The notes under the pieces were generated by a model, which searched no databases, had not been told where the DNA came from, and worked only from the letters and a program-made list of their open reading frames with translations. From the NCBI GenBank assembly GCA_037957365.1, contig JARHVA010001471.1, positions 2,424,501-2,488,500 of the forward strand: a stretch of DNA of 64,000 bases. Reading direction: 5' to 3'. Position 1 is the first letter of the stretch. Each line of letters begins with the position of its first letter. The position numbers were made by a program, and so were the translations under genes. Below, piece after piece: positions 22,341 through 33,590 of the stretch. This stretch comes from Torreya grandis. Its lineage: Eukaryota; Streptophyta; Pinopsida; Cupressales; Taxaceae.

Positions 22341-23021
22341 CTTTCAAATTCTTTAGATTCATCTTTTAACTCTCCTATACCTGATGACACTTTTGAGCCT
22401 GAGCATTCTTCTGATATTGACAACTTTTCTTCTACAAATGACAATAGCAGTGAAGTGGATACACCTCCACCATCTCCTTGTCACCTTCTAAATATTTAAG
22501 ATTTAGTTCTTGACCCACCTACCTCTGGTCTACTTCTGACATTACGAGGTAATGGTTTACTGATTCAAGACACATCAGACATCAGGGAGTCTATTCCATA
22601 GTTACAGAGAATTCCACAAGCCTTCTTCACCTCTGCTTCTATTGCACCATCTTGGCATAGAGCAATTGAGCCACCTACCTCACAATATGAGGATCATTCC
22701 TTTCATAATAATTACACCTTAGTTGAAGATCCATTAGGCATTTGGTGGCTAAACTCGTAATCCACTCTTCACTGCATCTACTTCTGATTCACAGTCACTT
22801 CCAAGCATTCCTCTGTGGGACACTAGATGGCTACAGTCAATTGTAGACCTTAGTTGATCTTTTTAGCCCTCTTATCTTCTTTGCTCTCTTTTTGGATAGG
22901 ATTTTTGTTCCTAAAAATTTTCTCCTTTATGTCGGTTTATAAGAGTTGCATTGTACTTCCTCATCAGGCCTCGTTGTCGGGACCCAATTTTTCTACACAC
23001 CTAAGCTACGCTTTATGGAGG
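22341..23021 (+). other. copia internal remainder, no RT or integrase
   Basis: Ser/Pro/Asp-rich frame pieces (PIPDDTFEPEHSSD, PPPSPCHLL) resemble the low-complexity linker between integrase and RT in copia pol, but both enzymes are gone. It ends in a purine run next to the right LTR. Confidence 0.5.
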
Positions 23022-23319
23022 TGTTAGTGTAGGTTTTTTACACCTAGTGATTTTACCTACACATCTTTTTAGCTTACTTAGGTAAGTTAATTAAGTCATT
23101 AGGGGTCATTTACCTTTAAGTGGGTTATAATTATGAGTTAGGCTTTTACCTTTTTGATGACATAATCTCACCCTATATGTACTTTCTTTTTTCTTGAAGT
23201 GGTTAATGCAAATATTTATTTTGTCAAATTTTTTAATTTTTGAAACTCTCATTCTACCTCTACAGGAATTCGATATTCATCACGTGGTCGCTACTTAGAG
23301 ATCTTGGCAAAATTTATCA
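23022..23319 (+). repeat. right LTR of the copia element
   Basis: Partner of 19089-19385. Begins TGTTAGTGTAGG after the purine run TTATGGAGG and ends TTATCA. Visible substitutions between the two LTRs show that the insertion is not recent. Confidence 0.9.
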
Positions 23320-23324
23320 CTATC

Positions 23325-24741
23325 AATATGCAAGTTATACTTGTCTAGGATAGTATAGGGTCTCGATAGTCTTGAAATGTCTTATAATACAATAAAAAGA
23401 CCTTGTCTAGGTCTTATAAGTTAGTCTAAGTGAGTTTAAGGTCTTATACAAGTTTTTGGCACAGAGACCATTATCGATTCCTTCGATCGACATCGATCTC
23501 AGTGATCAACCTTGATTTGTCACAATCGTCATCAATCCCTGTGGCTCAATTGAGAGCTCAAATTTTCTTCATGTTTTTTGTAATTAGATCAAAAAATTGG
23601 CATAAAATCGATTAGAAAAATATCTTAAGAAGTAACGAGAAGAGCTTTGTGGGGAAAGCATCCCACCGAGTGTGTCATTATGTGATCAATAGGAATCTAA
23701 GAGGGGAGATTAGTAATGTATTATTATGATAAAAGCTAAACAAAAACACAATAATAAAGCTAACACCTCAAGTCCAGGCACTCAAAGAGCAAGAGAATAA
23801 TCCAAGTAACTATCAATAGAAGAAAAAATAACTATTATTTACCTTCCTTGAAAGCAAGAGTTGTATGTTGGCCATGGAAGAATGTGCTCGGTCGTGTGAT
23901 CAAAAAATATTTGTCAATGGTGTTCCTTGCATCATCTCTCTTTGTCACCTTGGTAATGTTGGGATTGGCTTTGGCTTTGGCTTGGTTCTCTCAACAAATG
24001 AACATTATAACACTACATAACAAAGGTCTTTGAAGGCATTTTTGCATCATAACATTTCACCAAAAGAGCTTCTTGAAGGTATTTTTACATCATAACATTA
24101 CACCAAAAGAGTTTATTGAACAATGGGTGAAGCTTTGCATTTATAGCCTTCCAAACTAACCCTAACTCAAATGTAGTTAGGTTTAATTTAACTATGGTTA
24201 AGTTTGGGAGGGGACAAGCCATTAATATTTTCAGTTAAGAAGCATGCCTCACAAATCCAGATATTTTGTGAGTGCTTGACAACTCACAAAAGATGATGTC
24301 ATGATGGTGATATCATTTCAGATATGTGTGATGTCATGATAATGTCATCAATCTGAATTTATGAATTCATAAAAAATATAAATTCAACAATTAATTAGCC
24401 ATGGGCTTTTCACTTATGCATTTAATTGGGTTTAACCAATTAAGCAAACCTGATCAAATTAATTGGCATTTTTAAATTTTGACAAGTTGTACCTCACAGA
24501 TGGTCGAAAAGGTCAATTTGCTAGGTCGCAATTTGATTGAAGATGAATTAGAGGAAGATGATGATTGCGTACAATGCATTGCCCTAGTTAGGGATACATT
24601 GATGCAATTTAGAAGATACACGTGATGTACGTTAATGAATTAGAATAGTATAGTGATTTCTAGACTTAACTTGCATTGTTTGCAAGAAATCGCTCCAGTG
24701 TCCGTTTAGACTTAGAAATGGCCAAAAAGAAGTGTCTAAAG
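23325..24741. other. unassigned sequence between copia element and flank A copy 2
   Basis: No recognised gene or element. A tandem duplication of about 43 bp (GAAGGCATTTTTGCATCATA type) lies at 24027-24112. Open frames here are short and without recognisable domains. Confidence 0.5.
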
Positions 24742-25055
24742 ACAACATTAAATCAAATATGGATCACGTTACGTATATTCAATTTTAGAAGTGAAAATAA
24801 ATACAACATTAAATTACATCTAAATAATATTTTAAAACCATAATAATAATGACGAAAATGCTGATTTAAAAATGTACCTTAAATATTGTGATATCTAGAA
24901 AATTGATATCAATTTTTGACAATGGAAATTAATGTTATGTGGTAAGACTACCAGAATATGAAAACTTGTGACAAACGAAGAACCATGCCCAAACCATCTA
25001 TTGGACGTTTTTAGGTGCAAAAACTGTCCATTGAATGTTTCTGAAAAGTGATTAG
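24742..25055. repeat. flank A, copy 2
   Basis: Matches 474-765 throughout (ACATTAAATCAAATATGGATC to TTAGTATATGAA). Here it joins R3 directly, whereas in copy 1 about 470 bp of extra DNA lies between, so this copy has lost that stretch together with the first ~50 bp of R. Confidence 0.75.
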
Positions 25056-25905
25056 TATATGAAGATATCAAGATAAACTGTTTCTCTCATTATCAGACTT
25101 ACGGAGTATGTACAGGCTGTTGTGGATCTAAAATGGTTGTTTACAGAAACATAAATTTGAACGAAAAAAGAGAAATTAATGGTGTGAATCAAACTTCTTC
25201 ACAGAGAAATTAATAACCACTTAACAGTAAATTTATTCATACATGGAAAACATCGAATAGGAAACAAATATAAACATTCTATTACATTTTACTTCATAAT
25301 TGCTCTAACATCATTTCCCAAGGCTATTTTCCCACAGGGGATGATTATTAATGAGTAGAAAGGGGTAAAGCCGCCGCCTTTACCTTTCTTCCGCCATTAG
25401 TAGAGGCGGCCTGCTCAGCCGTGGTGCAGCATTCAGTACCCCGCCCACTCATCCAAAAAAACATCACCGTTTACACCCTGTTACATGGTGCTCTCTTCTA
25501 TGGCTGAGACTGCAGGCAACACAAGGAAGAGGGAAGATATGCACAGATATGAAACAGGAGTAACCTTCCCAGCCATATTGTTGGCCATGTTTTTTCCAGG
25601 TAGATAAGATTTTGGAGGGTATAAATAGATGAAATGTTTGAGGTGGAGTATAAATCAAGTTTAGTGGGAGTCGCAGCTGGCGGGCCAAATGTGACTGTAC
25701 AGTCCACCATGAGAGAGGATCGAGCATAATGTGTAATGTGAACATTGAATGTGTATAAGAGCTTACCCACAGTAAATAGACATTAAATTATTGATTAGAA
25801 TTCAAGTAGACGCGTTTCTTGGCCGTTTTTCTTGATCAGGAATTATATTTCGAATGTTTTAACCAAAGCGTACCCTCTTTTAAAAAGTAAAAAGCAATTT
25901 GCATT
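25056..25905 (-). repeat. R block, copy 3
   Basis: Same landmarks as R1, starting inside R at ATCAAGATAAACTG. TATA-like box at 25618-25628. PLE3 lies on its right. Confidence 0.75.
25481..25588 (-). CDS. 35-codon frame encoding a signal peptide-like leader (R3 copy)
   Basis: ATG at 25588 in AAAACATGGC context, stop at 25481. The product begins MANNMAGKVTPVSY, has the core LCISSLFLVLP, then AVSAIEESTM. It is closest to the R1 copy. Beyond the stop the minus strand continues with sequence conserved among the R copies, including a CATCAATAAAC polyadenylation-like stretch in R1 at about 1570 (changed to CATTAATAATC here). A spliced or frameshifted longer gene is therefore possible but not shown. 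Confidence 0.35.
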   Translation of the reverse strand: MANNMAGKVTPVSYLCISSLFLVLPAVSAIEESTM

Positions 25906-26135
25906 ATTGAGTGGAGAATCATCTGATTTTGATGTATGGAATTCTGTCGATCAGTTTTTACATGAAACTAAGTCCAATGTATCCGGTATTATGTGTATCT
26001 ATCCTGAAGGAGGTGGTGAAAAAGATAAATAATTTGAGGGTTGAAGTATCAAAGTTTTTCTTAAATAATGAATAAAATAAATATAAAATGGTAAAATATG
26101 ATATGTTCATATTAACAAAAATAGATACTGGTTAA

Positions 26136-27995
26136 TTATTGGTCTCTTTTCAATTTTAATTGTTGTTCGAATTTTCTTTTTCTAATTAATTTTGCCTTGT
26201 TCAAAAACATATGGTGTTTCGTAAAATGGGAGTGCTCTGTTAATGCGGAAATATTACGCTGAGAGCAATGTAGATCTCTAGCATGCTTTCTAATTCTGAT
26301 TTGGAGAGATCTCCATGTCTCGCCAATATAAGTTTTATTGCAAGAACAAGGATAGATGTAGACACATTTTTTGTGTTTCAGGGCATAAAGGATCTTTAGT
26401 AAAATCAAGTGATGTATGGAGCGTGTTATGAGGTTTCAAAGGCAGTTTGTATACTCACTTTTTTTACAATTCTAGTTACCTTCTCTGAGATTTTTTTTAT
26501 GTAAGAGACGACAATCCTAGTTGTTCCCGAGTTATCATTTGAAGCTATGTGTCTATGAACTAGCTCTATGGAAGGCTCTTTCGATTTCCCACTTTTTATA
26601 ACTATTTTTCATCAAGACCTCTAGAAGGTACTCTTTTTCTTTTATGAAATGTTTCCGGTCTAAGACTCTAATAGCCCTTGATGTAAAGGAATTTAGGATG
26701 AACACTTTATGGCATGGGTGATGGTGAGACTCAATTTGTAGGTAAAAATATGTAGGTGTTTTCTTTCTATAAACTCCATGAGATAAAGTGTCATCCGGTT
26801 TCTTTGAGATAAGGACATCAAGGAAAGGTAGGTTGTTATCGTCTTCTCTCTCCATAGTGAATTGAATTTGGTCCATTCTTCCATTTAAATAGACAAGGAA
26901 TTTATCAAGTTTATCAGCACCATGGTGCTCTTTGGTGTTGGTATTATCTGAAAATCTACCCCACAACTTGAGTTTCAATGGATAGGATTCTGAAGCTTCT
27001 GACTCTATATGTTCTATAAACAAATTTGTAACAATGGGCAATAATGATGATCACATTAACACAATGTATGTTTTCTCGTAAATATCCCCTTTGAATGTAA
27101 ACATAATTCCACTAAATTTGAAGTTTGGGAGTCTGTAATGCAACATATAACATTCATAGTTTTATCCAAATGTATTTTTTCTATATAGTGATATCACATC
27201 AAAGATTACCAAAATATCATTATAATTAAACATTCGGTCCTTGATTTTACAAACAAAGTGTTTCATATTTAGAATGAAAAAAAATGTGTTACCTAGCAAG
27301 TGTTTCAATTTCCTGGATTAAAACTTTGCAAGAGGATAAGTGGGAGAGTTTCTTGTATTGACAATATGTCTAGGAGGAGCACCATCTTTGTGAATTTTTG
27401 GTGCCTCATAAGTCCTAGGGATAGTAAGTGAATGAGGAATTAACCTCTGTTTTTCACTGTCACTAAAATATGAGCTTTTAATAGCTTTGGTCACTGTGTT
27501 AACAACTTTATTTAAAGGATTCCTAATGACTTTTTTATAGCTCCCACTTGAATTCAAATGATCAAGAATTTTTACATCATAATCTTTTCTATTTAAGAGC
27601 ATTATTGTGTTGCCCTTGTATGCTTTAAGAATGATCACATTTTTATTTTTTTAAGACTATCTAGGGCATCTTTTTAAAGATTCGTAATTTTTTTATTTGG
27701 TGGGTGAAAATTCTTTAAAGCAAGGGAACATTCAACCCGTAAATTTTCAACAACATGTATATTCAAATTCCTCACACTGGAAGAACTTGTAAAATAAGCT
27801 TTGCTAGGGTTTTATGTCCACCTTACTTTTTTTTGGCTTTCCCTGCATTCCACACCATGTCTATGGGAATATCAAATCTAGTTGTGTATTTATTATGTTT
27901 GGTACACTACCCTTTGGGAAGTCGTTTACTATATAATGGCCTCCACTCTCTCTATTAAAACTATTGTTGCAAACAATGAGAAGGATGACACCCAA
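26136..27995 (-). pseudogene. PLE3: the best-preserved Penelope-like element, RT plus GIY-YIG
   Basis: Minus strand, N- to C-terminal. The N-terminal block (27638-27318) ends APKIHKDGAPPRHIVNT and SPTYPLAKF. Next, with a shift, come LVIFDVISLY and MFTFKGDIYEK. A 162-codon frame (27041-26553) begins MPIVTNLFIEHIES and runs through the catalytic motif, here FSDN instead of FxDD, then LPFLDVLISKKPD, SHHHPCHKVFIL and KKWEIERAFHRAS. A final 90-codon frame (26408-26136) is the GIY-YIG nuclease: CVYIYPCSC, YIGETWRSLQIRIRKHARDL, then a basic C-terminus. Domain order is diagnostic of PLEs. Frameshifts and the Asp-to-Asn change at the RT active site make it inactive. Confidence 0.88.
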
Positions 27996-27999
27996 GCAA

Positions 28000-30221
28000 G
28001 CGAGGAAATTTGTGATGAAAGTCTATAATGAGGTATAACTGCTGACTCTCTCTCTTAGCATGATGTTTGCTTATAGCTTGACACCATAGATAATATTTGT
28101 AAATGGTATGAAAAATATTCTCTTTTTGCTTACTTTTTTGGTTGCACACCCTCTGATGAGTCCCTCAATACCTGGTTTTGACACCAAAGGTAATACTCAG
28201 GTGTCCATGTCATTGGCATTCAAAACCTTACAAAGGAGTTTTTAATTTTCTCCTTTAAGGATCCATCCCATGTCCAAGACCTATTAGCTAAATCAAGTTG
28301 TTGGTTCTTGAGGAACACCCCTTTGATTTTCCCCCATGGATCCATGATTTTAAGGTCACTGACTAGGCTTCCGTATGGGTGCTAATATGGATTGAACTCT
28401 TTGGCTTCCCACTTCCTTTATGGACCATTCTTGAGGAGATTATCAAGCCCATAGGGCATGTTTTATCCCATGAGCTATTTAAGTCTGTTCAGCATGCCCC
28501 AATGAGTGGGTATGCATAGAAGTTGACATGACCAAGGATTTAAAATATTTTATTGATATTCAAGTTGACATTGAGCATTGGGTGTAAAAAATTATTTACT
28601 TCAACCTCCTTGACACTTTTTACCGTTATCAGTCTCCAGACCTTTGAAACAAAGACTAGCTCATGGGTTGGTTGAAACCCTCAACTGAACAACCCAATTT
28701 GAGAAGCCCAAGGTGGCAGAAAAATAATTGTTGGTTGAAATTTACCAACATAAATTCATCGGTTGGTACCAAAGCTACCCATCTAGTTGCTTATTCTCTA
28801 TGACAAAACCCTCTCCTAAGGCACATAAAGTCACTCCCCAACCCAAGCATCTTATTTTTGTAGTAGCCCCATAGATCCATGTTTAATAAGTTTTTAGCCT
28901 CAATTGAACTATTATCCCATTCAAACATCCTCTAAAATTGATCTAATATCTATGTGGTCATATATCCCATCTCCTGGGGGTGGCAACTCTCCCCAAGAGG
29001 ACAAGTAGGCTAAGCACAACTCCATTTCACTTGGGGATTTTTTTTTCCAAACCAATGCAATAGTTTTACAACTCATAAACATATTGAAGATGGTCAAGGG
29101 AGTTTCTTATGGATGATATTTCCTAGTCAATGTCTTATCTTGGAATGTTTGATGTCTCATAGAATCCTCTCATAAATTCTATGTGCAAACTATTTATCAA
29201 CAATCATGATCTTTAGATTTTATTTGTTTGTAAGAAGTTAAAATTTCAGTGTTTTTTCTACAAACTTATTTGAAATGCATCTAGTTTGATGTTACTCAAT
29301 TCTTCAACCCAGATGATAATGAATGTGGTTACGCTAGTATCTTAGTTTCCCAAAAAAATCTTCCTTAATTGTTAGCACGAGGGGTGATCCATCACACTAG
29401 GCTATTTGGATTCTCCTTGATCTTAATGGGCATTCATTAGGGATTATCAACATCTACACCTCCAATGATTGTCCTAACAAATTAAATTTCTTTCAATATT
29501 TGGTTGACAACCTACCACTCACCACCTGGCTTTTTGTGTGAATATTTTAATATGATGGAGAGTCCCAAGGACAAGGTTTGTGCCTTGTCGATGCTATGGT
29601 GTGTGGAATAATGTGAGGCATGGTATTACTTTTTGGACCCTCTATTCTAATGTCACAAAATAAATTACACTACTTGGTTTACGTGGTCCAACTACCACAT
29701 TAGTGCCGATAGCATCCTCAATATACTAGATCACTATATGTTATCAAAGTAAATGTCTTATCTTTTGTCAATTCTAATGGATAATATGTCATCATGCACT
29801 CTGAATATGTTCTCTTAGACCACAATCCCATCACTTGTAGAGTGGAGCGAAGTTTTAGATACTAAAATCTGATATTTGTAGTACCTCAATCTTGTATACT
29901 TGAAAAATCACATCAAACATGTGGGAGATCGGCTCAAGCATCTGGGTGTGCATAACCCCATTTGCCTAGTTTATCAACACCTAAAGATTGTTAATCACCT
30001 TTTTTGGTTTTTCCCTCACACACAATCTATGTGGCATTCGATACATTCTCTTTTTCAGCCATTTTGACTTGAATTCTTCACGTGGAAGATGGCTCTCTTT
30101 GGGGACTCAACTCTATTTCCTATAAAATATAATCATTTTTGGCAGATCTCTCGCACTAACATTTTGTTTCAAATCTGAAAAGATAGAAATTATATTTGCT
30201 TTAATCATGAAGAGTTGACTT
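28000..30221 (+). pseudogene. LINE3, 5' and middle part (split by an LTR retrotransposon)
   Basis: Parallel to LINE1 4060-6300: DUF4283-type ORF1 remnant, endonuclease remnant (SLIIINIYTSND-like, LDHNPITC), then the same jump at about 29840-29925 to the zf-RVT region (IVNHLFWFFPHTQSMWHS). RT is missing at the same place as in LINE1. Sequence stops at GAAGAGTTGACTT, where the LTR of the 30222-49391 element begins; the rest of the LINE resumes at 49392. Many stops. Confidence 0.75.
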
Positions 30222-31241
30222 TGAGGCAAAAATTTGAAGAACAGGACTGAGACACTGTTAGGAATCTGAATTTGGGTTCCATTTTTTGATTGGATGGGAG
30301 CACTAAAAACAAGATGCCTTGGTTTTTGATGATATATTCCTTCTTGGCATTGTTGTCCTCAGGATCTAAGCTTTCCATATTTTGTTTTCTTGGTCAATGT
30401 GAACATGTGTAACAAATTTTAGGGGTTGGAAGTCATCGAAGCTTACTGTAGGTATGTTTCAATCTTCAATACATATATTCATCTACACACATGCAAACAA
30501 CAAATACATCAAAATCAAAAGGGGGAAAAACTAGGTTAGGGGAAGAATGATCACATGATCTAGAACCCTTGTTGTTTTGATCATTGCCTACATTAACCCT
30601 TAAGCTAGGGTCTTAGATCAAATTTAGTTCTCCCTTAGGGAATGTGCATAATCAACATGCACAATAGATGCAAGTCTATGTGTGATTCAGAGAAGCTGAG
30701 CTATACTATTAACTAATTTTTATTATGTCTAATGTGCCAAAGTGGTAAGCGTTACATATAAAATGCCTTGTGTAGTCTTTTATATAGGAGACTCATTATT
30801 TTGAATTTGGGAGCTTTATTCACATTTGATCGACATTGGAAAACTTAGGAATGAAGTAAAAAAAGGGGTAAGACTCATCTTGTAAGAGAAACTAACCATT
30901 AGAATCAAATTTGCACTTGGACAATAACATCAAAAACTAGACACCCTGGGTTTCAACGATGTAGTCCTATTTGGGTGCTATTGTTAGGAGGGTCTAGGAC
31001 CTAGGGTGATGGAATAAGCATGGAAAGAGTAACCTGGATCAGTAAGGGTTAAGTTTGGAAAGCTATGAATGACTAGCAATGGTCAAAATGGTGTCTAGGG
31101 TATAAAACAAAACCAAGGCATATCAGACAAAAAGACATGGCTAGATGTGAATAAGACTCATATTCTCCAATCAGAGTCCCCTGTGAAAGCACTATGAAAA
31201 GACATGATGTGTGGTTGCTTGACCAACTTAGGGTGTACACA
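30222..31241 (-). repeat. 3' (left) LTR of the gag-only element
   Basis: Starts TGAGGCAAAAATTTGAAGA and ends GGTGTACACA on the plus strand. Aligns with 39773-40513 joined to 49073-49391, for example at TGATTGGATGGGAGCAC, CATCTACACACATGCAAAC and GTCCTATTTGGG. Confidence 0.85.
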
Positions 31242-31256
31242 TTTTCCCCCCTTTTA
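31242..31256 (-). other. polypurine tract (minus strand)
   Basis: TTTTCCCCCCTTTTA on the plus strand directly abuts the LTR. Read on the minus strand it is a run of purines, the expected plus-strand primer site upstream of a 3' LTR. Confidence 0.7.
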
Positions 31257-31390
31257 ATCTAGTGATGCAATGAAATGAAGTACTATAGTAAAAGTAAGAA
31301 AGAAGATGCGCACCTAAACTTACCTATGTGGAGATAAGTGTGATGAAAAATGATCCAACTTATTGGCTAGGGAAGTGGATAGGAAATTGA

Positions 31391-31561
31391 ATAGTTCTTG
31401 GAGAAAGAAAGAATCCATGAAATAGATACTCCCTATTTTAATTCTAAATAGTGCTTGGAGAAAGAAGGAATCCTTGAGATGGATACCCCCTGTAATGAAT
31501 CTAAATAGTGCTTGGAGAAAGAAGAAATCCTTGAGATGGATGCCCCTTGTACTGAATCTGA
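31391..31561. repeat. three tandem 57-bp units
   Basis: Units start at 31391, 31448 and 31505, each with AGTGCTTGGAGAAAGAAG-type sequence. The period is a multiple of three, so the minus strand reads a 19-residue repeat (variants of GIHLKDSFFLQALFR). There is no sign that this is translated. Confidence 0.85.
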
Positions 31562-33590
31562 ATGAGAAATGAGAAATGCTCAAAGGCCCAAAACTAATGT
31601 CTGCCGCCTATGCCACATGAACTCATGTAATCTAGAATGTGTGTATAGAATCTGTATGCTATGAAGAGCAAAATCTGTCATGCCCCCACTCTGAATAATA
31701 TGAACTAGAAATGAGAAGTGCTCGAAGGTCTAAAACCAATGTCTACCCTCTGTCCCACACAAACTCCTGGGTCTGAGTAATGTTATAGACCAACCACTAC
31801 AAATGATCATACAGTCCAACTTGGTGACAACCTAGGTATGCCTAGGTGTAATCTAAATACTTTGGAAAATGTGTAAGAATAAAATGGCATGTCTTTCCAA
31901 TCTAATCTATATAATCTTGGTTACTACAAAACATGATCGTTGGTGTCATGCCCCCCAAATATGGTATGTGAGTAATGCATCTAGATAATCTATAAATCTA
32001 TATAACCACATATGTCACGATCTATCATGCCATTTCCCATGTGCAAAATTGGAGATCAAAATAATATGCTCTTTACTATGCCTATAATCTGTTATCTAGT
32101 CCTATAACTGTGTCATGTTGTATGAAGCTATATGTATGAGATGTGTAGTAATGTACATGTCCCCAAATATGGTATCTAGGTCTAAGTCTATATTGAACTC
32201 ACTGTAAGTCTATAAAATTTGAACCATTATACTTGAATAAGTTGTGTATCTATAAATTGATAGTATATCCCTCTGGATGTCTGAGTGATGTTGAGTGACC
32301 CACATAAACTTAATCACTATATAATATTGGACAATCTAAGATGAATGATTCTAAGTGACCCATATAGTCTGAACCATTATATAATCTTGGCCAATCTATA
32401 CTGAGTAATGCTGATAATCTATATTTTTGAGGTATAAAAGCCATGTTGAATGACCCATTATAGTCTAAATCACTGTATGTTTTGATTGATCTTAGCTGAC
32501 TCTGATAATCTGACTGTTGGAGGTGTGAGAATCAAGGTGTATTTACCTATAAGAGTGGATAAGGATACTAGGTAATCTATAGATATAGTAGGAATGATGC
32601 CCCCATTTTGGGGAGAGGGATAAGATCTGTGATAGAGGAGGCTGAGCCAAAAGTGAAGACTAGTGGTGTATGAGTAGGAACTAGGTTAGTATGTATTGAA
32701 TAGATCAAAAGTCTATTGTTTGATTGATGAGATTTGAACTATGGGGATTGGAATGTGTCTTTGATTAGTTATGATCAAAGTTTGTATTTGGGTATAGTAA
32801 AGATATAGAAATGTTCATGTCGTGGTAGGAAAATGAGGTAGTAATGGATCGAATGGATTCAAAAGTTGATTTATCGATTAAGCTAGGTTGTTTGAATTTT
32901 TTGAATGAATGTTTTGATTAGTAAGTACCAATTTGTATGTCAGGGTAAAAAAGAGGTATAAGGATGTGTGTATTCCATAGTATGCAAATGATTTAGCAAA
33001 AGAGAAAGGGTTGTATGATGTTGAAGGTATCATTGTCACAATTCCTTTGAATCAAATGGTTTGTAAAATAGATCCACATGGCTCTAGTTATGGATAAAAT
33101 AGTGTTTTGCTTTTGAATAGAAAAGTTGGTTGATATAGAAATTTTGATTTGATTTTGGGTTCATTTATGCAATGACTAGTTTGAGATATTGGAGCTCTGA
33201 AGTGAAAAATGCCTAGGAGATGAGCACCTTTTGTGACTCATTTTGAGCAAGTGATAACACATATTCAGGCTAATAGAGAGATTAGCTTGATGAGTAAGCT
33301 TAACACTTGATTCTTACCTATTTAGAAGCCTGTTTTGGACATTTTTGATTTATTTTAAGTAGTCTAGGAAATTTTTTACTAGTTCTAGCACTCATATCTT
33401 TGAGTCAGCACTGTTGTCCAAGTTACAACGTTGTTTTCCAATGCTAGTGTCCTTCTACAACACTGTTGTCCACTGTATATGATTTTTTCAATTTTTGAGT
33501 TGTTCCTACTTTTGTACTGCTTAGTTGTTTTTCTTGGTATGGTTGTCTAACATGTAGTCTATTTTATAGTGTTTTTAGGGTGAGGTGTAG
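31562..33590. other. internal untranslated region of the gag-only element
   Basis: No open frame of note. A ~140-bp duplication is visible (GAAATGAGAAATGCTC at ~31565 and GAAATGAGAAGTGCTC at ~31706). The rest is unique AT-rich DNA between the antisense PMD gene and the 3' LTR, where promoter or terminator sequences of that gene could lie. Confidence 0.45.

Larger units (their letters stand above)
19089..23319 (+). mobile_element. non-autonomous Ty1/copia retrotransposon
   Basis: A 4.2-kb element with two ~297-bp LTRs (both start TGTTA and end ATCA), a tRNA-iMet-type primer site right after the left LTR, a purine run (GGAGG) before the right LTR, and a CTATT/CTATC flanking duplication. Inside are a long leader with tandem repeats, a copia-type gag, a degraded zinc knuckle and protease, and no integrase core or RT. 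It could move only with enzymes from a related element. Confidence 0.9.

Noticed and set aside
23848..24033. Frame with a hydrophobic segment (VTLVMLGLALALAWF)
   Set aside because: Only 61 codons, no homologue recognised, composition typical of translated T-rich DNA.
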